Shown here: positions 1-8,237 of the stretch, piece after piece
Layout: every line of letters starts with the position of its first letter
Position numbering within the stretch: position 1 is the stretch's first letter
Assembly (NCBI GenBank): GCA_024639645.1
Contig: JAHEIB010000007.1
Location: 1 to 40,232, forward strand
Length of the DNA: 40,232 bases
Source: Deltaproteobacteria bacterium
GTDB taxonomy: Bacteria > Desulfobacterota > Desulfobacteria > Desulfobacterales > B30-G6
Direction: 5' to 3'
Program-made: the position numbers and the translations under genes
Notes under the pieces: generated by a model
Database searches by the model: none
The model's input: only the letters and a program-made list of their open reading frames with translations
Told to the model about the DNA's origin: nothing

Positions 1-1039
1 GGAAAGGTGTGTCTGGCGGCAGAAATGCAGTAAGAAGATTGGCCAGGCCATATTGAATCAGAATACCGATCAAGATACCCGCGCCCATACCGATGCTCCC
101 CAGTAGCACAACGACCACCATATAATGAACCAGAATATGGCGGTTGCTCGCACCCAGGGCTTTCATAATGGCAATCGTATACTGTTTTTCATTCAGCAGG
201 GCTGTCAGAGTGCTCTGAATACCGACCCCGGAAACAACCAGAATAAAAATCCCTACCAGATTCAGGAAAAAAATAAATCTTTCAAAAAAGCGCTTGATCC
301 GTGACCGGGCTGTTTGAAACGTATCCACCTGTTCCCTTTCCAGGTCAGCAATCTGCCCGAACCCGTTGGCCAGGACGTCTGTTTGCGTGTCATCTTTGAC
401 CTTCAACAGATGGACGTGACGTATACGGCTGCCGGTCTGGAGTAAACCCAGGGCATCGAGATCATCAGCGGCAATAAACACGCGTGGCCCAAATGAAAAG
501 AGACTGATAGGACGGTCAGGCTCGGCCAAAACCACGTCCTGGATAATCAAAGAGGTATAGCCCACCTGGATGGTATCACCAAGTTTCAGGCCCAGACGAT
601 CCAGAAGCGTCTGCGCCACGACGGTTTGCCCGGATACCAATACCTCATGGAGCGGCCGACCGGATAGCAGCACCACTTCCCCATAGAAAGGATACCCCTT
701 TTCCACCACCTTCAGCTGGGAAAGCACAGAGGTACTGTCATCACTGGTTCGGATGACACTGTAAAATTCATGATATCGGGCAAGCGCGACATGCCCCTTC
801 TCGACATTATCTGAAATGGCCCGGGACAGTGGCTCCGAGAGGGTCTCGTAGCTCCGGATAACGATGTCGGCGGCATGCAGTTTTCTGGCATCGTGTAACA
901 AGGACTGATGGATACTTTTTGAAAAACCCCCAAATGCCGTCAGGGTGACCAGGGAAAGTCCCACGCATAGAATGAAAACAACGGCCTGCTTTGAAGACCG
1001 TGTGATTTCACGTCGGATAAAACCGGGATGGATCATCAT
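1..1039 (-). CDS. ABC transporter permease, MacB/FtsX (YbbP-like), 3'-truncated by window
   Basis: Open frame running from an ATG at 1039 to the window edge (346 codons seen, no stop), so the C-terminal part is missing. It has an N-terminal membrane segment at about residues 18-42, a periplasmic MacB-core-like domain at about 45-265, then the start of an FtsX permease domain containing the typical IAIMKALGAS segment and further hydrophobic helices. The start overlaps the stop of the upstream ATPase gene by 4 nt (ATGA), so the two are translationally coupled. Such permeases normally work with their cognate ATPase to move or extract lipophilic substrates or lipoproteins in the envelope. YbbP is the closest family I recognise; LolC/E or MacB are alternatives. 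The substrate cannot be read from sequence. Confidence 0.85.
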   Translation of the reverse strand, partial: MMIHPGFIRREITRSSKQAVVFILCVGLSLVTLTAFGGFSKSIHQSLLHDARKLHAADIVIRSYETLSEPLSRAISDNVEKGHVALARYHEFYSVIRTSDDSTSVLSQLKVVEKGYPFYGEVVLLSGRPLHEVLVSGQTVVAQTLLDRLGLKLGDTIQVGYTSLIIQDVVLAEPDRPISLFSFGPRVFIAADDLDALGLLQTGSRIRHVHLLKVKDDTQTDVLANGFGQIADLEREQVDTFQTARSRIKRFFERFIFFLNLVGIFILVVSGVGIQSTLTALLNEKQYTIAIMKALGASNRHILVHYMVVVVLLGSIGMGAGILIGILIQYGLANLLTAFLPPDTPF

Positions 1040-1731
1040 GGCCCCTGCCCCGAAATACCGGAAATTTCCCGGTCAAGCCTGCCATCCTCTATGGTCAGAA
1101 CACGATCGGCGGCTTTGGCAATATCAGGATTATGGGTTACGAGAATCAGGGTTGCACCCTGTTCGGTTTTCAGGTCGATGAGTTGTGAGAGAACGATATT
1201 GCCGTTTTTCGAATCGAGATTGCCCGTGGGCTCATCGGCAAACAGCAGTTTGGGCTGGTTGACCATGGCTCTGCATAGCGATACACGCTGTTTTTCCCCC
1301 CCTGAAAGCTGACTCGGCATGTTGTCCGCCCTGTCAGCCAGCCCCACCCGTTTCAGGAGCCTGCTGGCGATCTGTTCTGCATCTTTTTTGCCCATGATTT
1401 CAGCCGGAAACATGATATTTTCCTTGGCCGTCATGGAAGGCACCAGGTGAAAAGATTGAAAAACAAACCCGATCATGCGGTTGCGTATGGGTGCCAGCTC
1501 ATCTTCCGTGGCACCCGTGATCTCCTGCCCCTGAATGGTGACACGCCCGGAGGATGGCTGGTCCAACCCGGAAAGCAGCGTCAGGAGTGTGGTTTTTCCA
1601 CTGCCGCTGCTTCCCGCAATGACCACGAACTCCCCCGGAGTGATGGACAGCGAAATATCTTTCAACACGGTAATGCGGCGATTTTCCACTGCATAGGTCT
1701 TGTTCAGATTCCTGGCTTCTAAAATGTTCAT
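1036..1731 (-). CDS. ABC transporter ATP-binding protein, YbbA/LolD/MacB family
   Basis: A 231-residue nucleotide-binding subunit with Walker A GSSGSGKTT at residues 40-48, signature LSGGEKQR, Walker B LLFADEPTGNLD and switch-histidine segment LVTHNPD. The PTGNLD form is typical of the LolD/YbbA/MacB class. I chose the ATG at 1731 because AGGAGAG lies 9 nt upstream; a longer in-frame start at 1773 has no such site and would add a non-conserved N-terminus. It energises the permease encoded immediately downstream, with a 4-nt overlap. Length is normal for the family. There is no evident link with the flagellar genes; it marks the boundary of the neighbouring operon. Confidence 0.93.
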   Translation of the reverse strand: MNILEARNLNKTYAVENRRITVLKDISLSITPGEFVVIAGSSGSGKTTLLTLLSGLDQPSSGRVTIQGQEITGATEDELAPIRNRMIGFVFQSFHLVPSMTAKENIMFPAEIMGKKDAEQIASRLLKRVGLADRADNMPSQLSGGEKQRVSLCRAMVNQPKLLFADEPTGNLDSKNGNIVLSQLIDLKTEQGATLILVTHNPDIAKAADRVLTIEDGRLDREISGISGQGP

Positions 1732-2055
1732 AACATCACACTCTCCTGCAGTCTTTGTATCCAGTAACAACATACATTATATTGAACTGTATAAGGTAAT
1801 ACCGGTGCTGACAAAATACAAGGCATGGAGGGTTCGGTAGTTTTTTACATAATTCACAGAAAACTGTTTCCTATGCACATGCGTATCCTGGCATCGAAGA
1901 TACAAGATGTAGGGGTAAAATAGAAAAACAGCCACAATCACGACATCGGGCACATTTTGTGCAGATACAAGAACCAGGCGCCGTTTATCAACCCCAAATA
2001 AGGCAGGTAATACCTTCACATATCGATATCATCACCAGCAAATACATATAGGCAA
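1732..2055. other. Intergenic spacer, no convincing gene
   Basis: This stretch separates the divergent ABC operon from the motility genes. It is moderately AT-rich. An 80-codon frame on the minus strand (1777-2019) lacks a ribosome site and resembles no family I know. Apart from the candidate -10 box near 1776 I see no RNA gene or repeat. Confidence 0.5.
1776..1781 (-). promoter_or_regulatory. Candidate -10 box (TATAAT) for the ABC operon
   Basis: A perfect TATAAT on the minus strand lies about 45 nt upstream of the chosen ATPase start, leaving a leader of roughly 38 nt. I see no convincing TTGACA-like -35 element at 16-18 nt, so this is only a candidate. Confidence 0.3.
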
Positions 2056-2316
2056 ATGGATAATCCATTCGAACAAAAATATCTTCAGGAACTGGTGCTA
2101 TATCGGACCCTCATTCACCGCGGGAGTTCAACTACGCACCCGATGGCATTCCAAAAAAAGCCCAACTATCATACGGGTACGTCAATAGGACCCCTTGAAT
2201 TGAATCCCGGAGTTAAACGAATATTTGAAAAACTCCAGCGCCAGATTTTTTATCACAGTGACTGGTGGTCTGCGACCCACTCCGACAAAGGCCTGGTTAT
2301 CGACCTTCTGGTTTAA
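2056..2316 (+). CDS. Small hypothetical protein (86 aa)
   Basis: An ATG frame of 86 codons with a weak AGG-type site about 5 nt upstream (TAGGCAA-ATG). The product is mildly basic and hydrophilic, with no signal peptide or membrane segment, and contains a plausible helix around residues 52-66. I do not recognise a family. It stands alone between the ABC operon and the sigma-28-like promoter for the HD-GYP gene. It could be a real orphan gene or a chance frame; codon use alone does not settle this. Confidence 0.35.
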   Translation: MDNPFEQKYLQELVLYRTLIHRGSSTTHPMAFQKKPNYHTGTSIGPLELNPGVKRIFEKLQRQIFYHSDWWSATHSDKGLVIDLLV

Positions 2317-2398
2317 GTTTTTTTCTCAAGACACATCCCCCTCAAATCTCTTGATTGGCCGAATTCCCTGATACATGTCACTGGAACGCACTTTTCAC

Positions 2399-2426
2399 TC
2401 AAGTTTTATGGCTAAACTGCCGATAT
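2399..2426 (+). promoter_or_regulatory. Sigma-28 (FliA) promoter for the HD-GYP-motAB operon
   Basis: TCAAGTTT at 2399-2406 and GCCGATAT at 2419-2426, separated by 12 nt. The FliA consensus is TAAAGTTT-N11-GCCGATAA, so 6-7 of 8 positions match in each half. Transcription would start near 2433 and give a leader of about 80 nt. This fits a late (class 3) motility operon carrying the stator genes. Confidence 0.75.
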
Positions 2427-2513
2427 GGGATATAGCGTGCTGTCTTTGCGGGTATAATCGCAATGGCAAGAGAATCTAAATGAAGAGAACGTTCAGCTGT
2501 TTGAGTATCCCAT

Positions 2514-3674
2514 ATGAATATTCTTATTGTCGACAACGATTCAAAAGCTCTGAATACCTACGAAGAGACCCTCAGCAATAACAAATATGATCTGCTGTTG
2601 GCTCAAAGCACTGGCGCTGCCTTGGAACTGGTTCAGTCGGAGTCGGTGGATATCGTCATCACAGCCTGGGATATGCCGGAGATGGACGGTCTTGAATTCT
2701 GCCGTCGCATCTACCAGGGGGGCTTTAATACAAACATCTACACCATTCTGATCAGCGACCAGGAAACCAACATCGATCTTATTAAAAACCTTGGAACCGT
2801 TGTTAACGATTACATTCGAATGCCGGTCAGCCCCATTGATTTGACCATCCGGGTCGCCATCGGCGCCAGGGTCGCAAGACTGGAAAATCAGATAAACCGC
2901 GACAGGGATACATTGAAAAAAGAATATTATCCAACGGTTCGCATGCTGTCACACCTGGTACACGTCTACAACGAAGATCTGGGTGACCATTCCCGGCGGG
3001 TAGCGGAAGCCTCGGTTAAAATGGCCCAGCGTCATCCCGGAATTTCAACCGATGTCTACCCCACCATTCGAGCTGCCGGGTTGCTCCATGACATCGGCAT
3101 GGTTTGTGTCCCAGCCAGTATTCTGGCCAAAAAAAGAACCGAAATGACGGCAAGGGAGCGTGTTCTCTATCTGTCACACCCGATTCAGGGCGAAAGCATC
3201 CTGAACGAAAACGAGAAACTTCGCCCGGTTGCCGCACTGGTAAGGATGCATCACGAACAGTATAACGGAAAAGGATTTCCAGATACACTCGCGGGGAACC
3301 AGATTCCCCTGCCGGCAAAAATCATTGCTGCGGTTTCACTCTATGATAACCTCGTTCATCGTGGGAAGTGTTCTCTGGAAGACATTCCCACACAATTGCA
3401 GCGGTATATGGGATATCAGCTCGATCCGAATCTTTATCAGTATCTGGTCCAGCTCAATCTGGACAACATGGTGGCAGATGCCCGGAAAAAATACCAGGAA
3501 GTACGATTCGAAGATCTTACCGAAGGCATGGTTCTGGCACGAAATGTTCGCCTGAAAGGCGGTGCCATGGCCATGCCATTTCAAACCAAGATCACTGCGG
3601 CCATGATTGATAAACTGAGTCAATATAATGAAAGGGGATATATCCCCAATAAATTTTATGTATATAAATGGTAG
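2514..3674 (+). CDS. Response-regulator-like protein with degenerate REC and HD-GYP domains
   Basis: A 386-residue protein with a receiver-like domain (1-115), a linker helix, an HD-GYP-like domain (about 140-300) and a C-terminal domain of about 60 residues. The family normally hydrolyses cyclic di-GMP in response to phosphorylation. Both activities look doubtful here. The phospho-acceptor position in ITxWDMPEMDG is Ala51, although Asp7, Asp9 and Asp53 remain, and the conserved switch lysine is replaced (IRMP, Met103). In the HD domain, H192-D193, H222 and H246-H247 are kept, but HDIGK is HDIGM, GYP is GFP (254-256), and the usual D of the DxxDA motif is Ser275. It lies 10 nt upstream of motA in the same operon, so it may be a c-di-GMP-linked stator or motor regulator rather than an active enzyme. 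Confidence 0.85.
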   Translation: MNILIVDNDSKALNTYEETLSNNKYDLLLAQSTGAALELVQSESVDIVITAWDMPEMDGLEFCRRIYQGGFNTNIYTILISDQETNIDLIKNLGTVVNDYIRMPVSPIDLTIRVAIGARVARLENQINRDRDTLKKEYYPTVRMLSHLVHVYNEDLGDHSRRVAEASVKMAQRHPGISTDVYPTIRAAGLLHDIGMVCVPASILAKKRTEMTARERVLYLSHPIQGESILNENEKLRPVAALVRMHHEQYNGKGFPDTLAGNQIPLPAKIIAAVSLYDNLVHRGKCSLEDIPTQLQRYMGYQLDPNLYQYLVQLNLDNMVADARKKYQEVRFEDLTEGMVLARNVRLKGGAMAMPFQTKITAAMIDKLSQYNERGYIPNKFYVYKW

Positions 3675-3684
3675 GTAAGAACTT

Positions 3685-4473
3685 ATGGATATTGCAACCA
3701 TCATTGGATTGTTCGGCGGTTCGCTGCTGGTCCTCTCGGCCATTGTCATGGGAGGAAGCGCGGTCATGTTTATTAACATCCCTGGTTTGCTGATCGTCGT
3801 GGGAGGCACCTTGGCAGCATGCTTTGTGAAGTTTTCCCTCAAGGATGTTATCAATTCAATCACCGTGGGTATGAAAGCGTTTATATACAAAATCGACCGT
3901 CCGGAAAACATCATTCAGGAAATGGTCGATTACACCCGGGTCGCAAAGAAAGAAGGATTGATTTCCCTGGAAAAAGTCGAGACCAAAGACAAGTTTTCAG
4001 CCAAAGCCCTACAGTACCTTTCCGACGGTTTTGATGAAGGTCTGATTGAAGACATGCTCAACAAAGACATCCGCTTGACCGTCCAGCGGCATACAACCGG
4101 ACAGAATGTTTTTAAGGGCATGGGCGCGGCAGCACCTGCCTTTGGCATGATCGGAACACTCATCGGCCTGGTGCAGATGCTGGCCAACATGTCCGAACCG
4201 GGCGCCATTGGGCCCGCCATGGCAGTGGCGCTGCTGACGACCCTCTATGGTGCGGTGATTGCAAACCTTATCTGTCTGCCCCTTGCCGATAAATTGTCCC
4301 TGAGAAGTCAGCAGGAGCGCATCAATAAGAACATCGTTCTCGAATCGGCCATCGGCATCAGCCGAGGGGTTGCCCCCATGGTACTCGAAGAATCTCTCAA
4401 AATCTATCTGTCGCCTAAAGAACGCGATAGAAACGGCGCCAAAGAAAACAGCCAGGAGACCGCCAATGGGTAA
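3685..4473 (+). CDS. motA: Flagellar stator protein MotA/PomA
   Basis: A 262-residue MotA/ExbB-family protein with four hydrophobic segments (about 4-26, 31-50, 145-170 and 178-200) and a large cytoplasmic loop between segments 2 and 3 that contacts FliG. The conserved proline-rich segment GAAAPAFGMIGTLIGLVQM and the GPAMAVALLTTLYGAV segment are present. The shorter length and the NIPGLLIVVGGTLAA segment resemble sodium-type PomA more than the 295-residue E. coli MotA. It sits 10 nt after the HD-GYP gene, and its stop overlaps motB by 8 nt, so the stator pair is co-translated. Ion type is inferred from its partner. Confidence 0.95.
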   Translation: MDIATIIGLFGGSLLVLSAIVMGGSAVMFINIPGLLIVVGGTLAACFVKFSLKDVINSITVGMKAFIYKIDRPENIIQEMVDYTRVAKKEGLISLEKVETKDKFSAKALQYLSDGFDEGLIEDMLNKDIRLTVQRHTTGQNVFKGMGAAAPAFGMIGTLIGLVQMLANMSEPGAIGPAMAVALLTTLYGAVIANLICLPLADKLSLRSQQERINKNIVLESAIGISRGVAPMVLEESLKIYLSPKERDRNGAKENSQETANG

Positions 4474-5206
4474 ACCGGACCCGGAGCCAGCGGAAGTTGT
4501 CGAAGAAGGCGCCCCCTTGTGGGTCGTCACATTTGGGGATCTCATGAGTCTGCTACTCTGTTTTTTTGTTTTGCTGCTATCTTTTTCTGAGATGGACCGC
4601 CAGAAATACAAAGAGCTTTCCGGATCCATGCAGAACGCTTTTGGCGTTCAGCGAAAAAAGCAGGTGTTCGATATTCCCAAAGGGGAAAAAATCATTGCTA
4701 AAAATTTTGATCAGGAAGCCATCACCCTTTCTACAGAATCCGACATCGTCGAACAGGTCCGCAAAGCCATTCAGGACACCTTTGGAGGCGCCGGAGGAAT
4801 GATAAAATTCGATGCCGATGAATACAAGGTTCGAATCCGTCTGATGGGTGAAAGTACCTTCCATTCAGGTAGGGCCGACATCCTGGAACCCATGAAACCT
4901 GTGCTGGCAAGGGTTGCGGAAGTATTCAAGAAAAATGGAGAAAACATTATCATCGCCGGGCATACCGACAATGTGCCCCTGAAAAAAGGGGGCCGTTTCA
5001 AGACCAATCTTCAGCTATCCATGGCCCGGGCAGCCTCGGTGGCCGACTTTTTTCTATCTGAGGGTTCCATCGCGCCCGATCGCATTTCCACCATGGGTTT
5101 TGGTGAGCACCGTCCTCTGGATAGCAATGACACCCCCCAGGGCCGACAAAAAAATCGCCGAGTGGAAATCATCCTGGGCGCCATGCCCGATCTCAATCAA
5201 ATTTAA
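4466..5206 (+). CDS. motB: Flagellar stator protein MotB, PomB-like
   Basis: A 246-residue protein anchoring the stator to peptidoglycan. One membrane helix (about 17-39) carries the ion-binding aspartate Asp25 in FGDLMSLLLCFF, followed by SFSEMD and a plug-like segment. An OmpA-like peptidoglycan-binding domain follows (about 115-240, with HTDNVP and NRRVEI). The helix and the following GSM-AFGVQ and DIPKG segments match PomB of Vibrio rather than proton-type MotB (ADFMTAMMAFF), suggesting a sodium-driven motor. I chose the ATG at 4466 because AGGAGA lies 6 nt upstream; the longer frame from 4370 lies inside motA. Confidence 0.93.
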   Translation: MGKPDPEPAEVVEEGAPLWVVTFGDLMSLLLCFFVLLLSFSEMDRQKYKELSGSMQNAFGVQRKKQVFDIPKGEKIIAKNFDQEAITLSTESDIVEQVRKAIQDTFGGAGGMIKFDADEYKVRIRLMGESTFHSGRADILEPMKPVLARVAEVFKKNGENIIIAGHTDNVPLKKGGRFKTNLQLSMARAASVADFFLSEGSIAPDRISTMGFGEHRPLDSNDTPQGRQKNRRVEIILGAMPDLNQI

Positions 5207-5347
5207 AAGAAGGAATCAAGGGTTCAAGGGGGATACAAGGGTTCGAGGTTGGCTGAAAGCTACAAGCGGAAAGCAGCATCCCTGCCTCCAAGCATCCTCG
5301 CTTACAGGCATACACGGGTTTAGGTGTCGGGTGATCAGATCTCTCAA
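5207..5347. repeat. Convergent intergenic spacer with degenerate composite repeat
   Basis: Between the convergent motB and the repeat-protein gene. Positions 5215-5248 hold AAGGGTT-type units (ATACAAGGGTTCGAGG), followed at 5254-5277 by three degenerate 7-bp units ending in AAGC (TGAAAGC, TACAAGC, GGAAAGC). The same order, an ACAAGGGTT motif and then AAGC heptamers, occurs on the minus strand at 13386-13490, so this looks like a decayed copy of that composite element. I see no clear terminator. Confidence 0.5.
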
Positions 5348-5851
5348 TTACCTACGGTTTTTCGGTGGAGGCCGATGGTGTGGACGTCGATGGGGGGAAA
5401 CCCAGATATTCATGTTTTCGAGCATACGGAGAGACGCTTCATAGTTCTGCTGGTCTTTATCTCCTGAGGCAACTGTCACAATAGCGCGAATGGTCTCATC
5501 GCTGAAACCTGCCTCCTTTAGCATGAGCAGATCATTCACAGAAGTGATCTGAATGCCCTTGGGAGGAATCTCATATACAATTGGCTGGCTGTCCTGCATG
5601 AAAGAAAGATTTCTGACCATCAATCGCAGGGTATCTTCACCGATACCGGCTGCCTTCATGTCCAGTACCTCTTGAATGGTCAAAGAGACCGTTTCGATAC
5701 TCTTCTCCTGGATCATCAACTGTATCGTTTCGTCACTGACCCCGGCCTGTTTCAAACGCAGCATCTGCTCCCCGGTCATGGCTACCGCCCCGAGCGGAAT
5801 CCACAGGATAAGCAAGGATATGATCAGAAAAGTATGCCGTAATGGTGTCAT
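5348..5851 (-). CDS. Exported protein with three degenerate helical repeats
   Basis: A 167-residue protein with a clear signal peptide (hydrophobic residues 8-22, cleavage probably after AVA near residue 24). The mature part holds three copies of a motif of about 19 residues, roughly L-x-K-x-A-G-x-S-D-E-T-I-x-x-M-I, at residues 30-48, 62-79 and 108-126. The C-terminus is rich in Pro, Arg and His. The gene starts 3 nt after the flgL stop and is therefore the last gene of the flgM-flgN-flgK-flgL operon. I do not know its function. Position and export suggest an envelope role tied to hook-filament assembly, but that is inference. Confidence 0.75.
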   Translation of the reverse strand: MTPLRHTFLIISLLILWIPLGAVAMTGEQMLRLKQAGVSDETIQLMIQEKSIETVSLTIQEVLDMKAAGIGEDTLRLMVRNLSFMQDSQPIVYEIPPKGIQITSVNDLLMLKEAGFSDETIRAIVTVASGDKDQQNYEASLRMLENMNIWVSPHRRPHHRPPPKNRR

Positions 5852-5854
5852 CTG

Positions 5855-6721
5855 TCATCGAAGAAATTGAAGCAGGCTCGGCTGCAGCAAGTCACCAGCA
5901 GCCACAAGTGCCGCTTCATAAACAGTATTTTGTAACTGTAAAGCCAGAACCGCTTCTGTAAGGTCCGCCTCTTCCATATCCGCCAGGTAAGTTTCCATTT
6001 TATGAATGAAATTGTCCAGATAACTGGCACTGGTCTCCATCTGGTCCCTGCTGCCACCAATTTCTGCACGAACATTCTGTAAATGCTCCTGGAAACGCGC
6101 CAGGGGCGCAGCCTGGCTCTGGACCTGAACGCTGTCACCACTCTCGAGGGCTATCTGCAATTCTTCCAGTATCAAGAAAATGTCTTCTGTGTCCTTGAAA
6201 ACGGTATTTCCATCTACCTGCAGAACGACCTCCGATGTCTGCCCAACACGGATGTGATAGGAACCGCTATCCCCTGTGTAGGTACCATCCCCCAGAAAAG
6301 GGGCTGTAGCGGTGTTGTTACCGGCAAATAGATAGGTGTCATTCAAACGATTGTTGGCCAGTTGGACCACCTGCTCGCGAATCTTAGCCACCTCGTCTGC
6401 CAAAACAGCCTGCATATCGGTATCCTGGCCGGCATGTGCCACAATATTCCTGGCTCTTGCCAAAAAATCATCCACCGTTGCCAGGGTGGTTTCGAGGGCA
6501 TCGATACGCAATTCCCCCTGGGTGATATTGCGTTGGTATTGGTTCAACGAAGAAAGTAGCTGTCGCGTATCCAGAATCCTAGACATACCACGTGGATCAT
6601 CGGAAGCCCGGTTGACGCGTTTGCCCGAAGCGATGGTTTCCTGGGTTTTCAGTATTTGTCCACGCTGCCGCCGCAGGTTGCTGAGGACGGATTCGGACCC
6701 TGTTTGATGGGTTACACGCAA
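5855..6721 (-). CDS. flgL: Hook-filament junction protein FlgL (HAP3)
   Basis: A 288-residue flagellin-like protein. The N-terminal helix region is typical (TGSESVLSNLRRQRGQIL, then IASGKRVNRASDDPRG), and the C-terminal coiled segment near 230-285 (DLTEAVLALQLQNTVYEAAL) matches flagellin/FlgL C-termini. FlgL caps the hook with FlgK and joins it to the filament after export through the type III apparatus. The start is a TTG codon at 6721 with GGAG 6 nt upstream. It follows flgK in the sigma-28 operon, separated by a heptamer palindrome (6736-6813). Confidence 0.95.
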   Translation of the reverse strand: MRVTHQTGSESVLSNLRRQRGQILKTQETIASGKRVNRASDDPRGMSRILDTRQLLSSLNQYQRNITQGELRIDALETTLATVDDFLARARNIVAHAGQDTDMQAVLADEVAKIREQVVQLANNRLNDTYLFAGNNTATAPFLGDGTYTGDSGSYHIRVGQTSEVVLQVDGNTVFKDTEDIFLILEELQIALESGDSVQVQSQAAPLARFQEHLQNVRAEIGGSRDQMETSASYLDNFIHKMETYLADMEEADLTEAVLALQLQNTVYEAALVAAGDLLQPSLLQFLR

Positions 6722-6735
6722 GAAGGGCTCCTTTT

Positions 6736-6813
6736 TAGCGTTAAGCCATAAGCTCTAAGCATTGAGCTGTTAACCGCTTAAAGCTTAGTGCTTATTGCTT
6801 AATGCTTATCGCT
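6736..6813. repeat. Heptamer palindrome A (flgK-flgL gap)
   Basis: Five 7-bp units of the type TAAGCNN on the plus strand (TTAAGCC, ATAAGCT, CTAAGCA, TTGAGCT, GTTAACC) are followed directly by inverted units GCTTANN (GCTTAAA, GCTTAGT, GCTTATT, GCTTAAT, GCTTATC). The left end carries TTTTAGCG, as in copies B and C. The right edge touches the flgK stop codon. The transcript could fold into a long imperfect hairpin. Confidence 0.85.
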
Positions 6814-8186
6814 CAAATCATATTAACAACGGTTTCCATCATTTCATCGGCCACGTTGATAAGTTGAGCAGCCGCTGAAAAAGCGTTCTGGTATTTAATG
6901 AGGTTGACCATCTCCTCATCAAGGGAAACCCCGGAAACCGATTCGCGATAAGCCGCCAGGTTGGCGGTTATATCTTCCTGGTACAGTGAATTCGTGCTGG
7001 CAGTCTGCAGTGCACTGCCAATATCGCCCACAAGTGAACTGTAGTATTGACCAAAAGTGGATTCACCCCCGTTCATGGTCAATGCCGCCTGCAGATCCGC
7101 AATGGCGAGAGCCACATTGTTTCCCCCGGGAAGACCCTCTGCAGGATCCGCCGCTGCAACTTTCCCCGGATCGTTCAAAATTACCGGATTCACCGCCATA
7201 TCCGATGCTGACGACCCTGTAAAAAAATCATTTTGTGTGCCATCAAGCCCGACACCGTTGACGTGAAGTGTGTTCACTTCTGAAATGATATCACCGGCCA
7301 AAATGTCGAGCCGACCCATGATATCCGGTATGACCGTGTCCCTGACTTCGATCTGCCCCTTGAGCTGACCGTCGATGATTTGATTCGTGATAACGGTTGT
7401 GTTTCCCTGGCTGTCCACCCACACGATGTCATCCTGCAGGGGATCCATGCCCGGTCTTGTATCAAGACGCGTAAAACCCGTGTTCTCAACCAGTGACATT
7501 CCTGAAGCGATTGAAACAGAGAGCGTCCCGTCCGCCTTTTCATAACTTGTCACATCAATCAGTTCAGAAAGGTCCTTCAGGAGTTGGGTCCGGCTGTCTT
7601 GCATGCCATTGCTGTCCCGTCCTTCCAGGTCGGCCTGGCGGATCTGACCGTTCAGGTCCGCCAACTGACCGGAGATCCGGTTGATGCTCTCCACCGCATC
7701 TTGGATGCCGGCATTGGTATCATTCTGAAGCTGACGAAGATTTCCGGCAAGTGCATTGAAAAGGCTAACCATCTCCTGGCTCCTGGCCAGCAGCTGACTC
7801 CGTTGCACCTGACCGGGGGGGTCGTTAGCCAGATCCATCCACCCGTTCCAGAATGCATTGAGTCGAGCGCTCAGACCCGTGCCCGATGATTCATCGAAGA
7901 GTATTTCAATTCTTTCCAGGCCATCCTGCTGGGATTCCCACCTTCCCGAGGTTTGAATGGCGCTACTGAGCTGGTTTTCCAGATATCGATCATAGACACG
8001 TTCGATATCCACCCCGGCGACCCCACTCGTAAAATAGTTCCCATCCAGTGTAGAAAACGTCACCCGTTGACGGCTGTATCCCTCGGTATCCGCATTGGCG
8101 ATGTTTCTTCCGGTGATATCGATGGCTTTTTGCTGGGCCAGAAGGGCTGTCCTGCCAATTCCCAGTATATTTTGTATGGTTGCCAT
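6813..8186 (-). CDS. flgK: Hook-filament junction protein FlgK (HAP1)
   Basis: A 457-residue protein with the FlgB/FlgE-type N-terminal motif (LGIGRTALLAQQKAIDITGRNIANADTEGYSRQR, about 8-41) and the C-terminal hook-family segment (GVSLDEEMVNLIKYQNAFSAAAQLI, about 418-442). FlgK is an exported junction protein between hook and filament. It is shorter than the roughly 550 residues of enteric FlgK, the loss being in the central variable domain; this is common outside enterics. It lies between flgN, which encodes its likely chaperone, and flgL. The stop codon abuts repeat A. Confidence 0.96.
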   Translation of the reverse strand: MATIQNILGIGRTALLAQQKAIDITGRNIANADTEGYSRQRVTFSTLDGNYFTSGVAGVDIERVYDRYLENQLSSAIQTSGRWESQQDGLERIEILFDESSGTGLSARLNAFWNGWMDLANDPPGQVQRSQLLARSQEMVSLFNALAGNLRQLQNDTNAGIQDAVESINRISGQLADLNGQIRQADLEGRDSNGMQDSRTQLLKDLSELIDVTSYEKADGTLSVSIASGMSLVENTGFTRLDTRPGMDPLQDDIVWVDSQGNTTVITNQIIDGQLKGQIEVRDTVIPDIMGRLDILAGDIISEVNTLHVNGVGLDGTQNDFFTGSSASDMAVNPVILNDPGKVAAADPAEGLPGGNNVALAIADLQAALTMNGGESTFGQYYSSLVGDIGSALQTASTNSLYQEDITANLAAYRESVSGVSLDEEMVNLIKYQNAFSAAAQLINVADEMMETVVNMI

Positions 8187-8237
8187 ATAGCCTCTTGCCG
8201 GGCTGCAGCGTGATCCTCCCGCTCTAGCCCGGGCAGT

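Noticed and set aside
1777-2019. 80-codon minus-strand ORF upstream of the ABC ATPase
   Set aside because: No ribosome site, AT-rich, no recognisable family; it also covers the likely promoter of the ABC operon.
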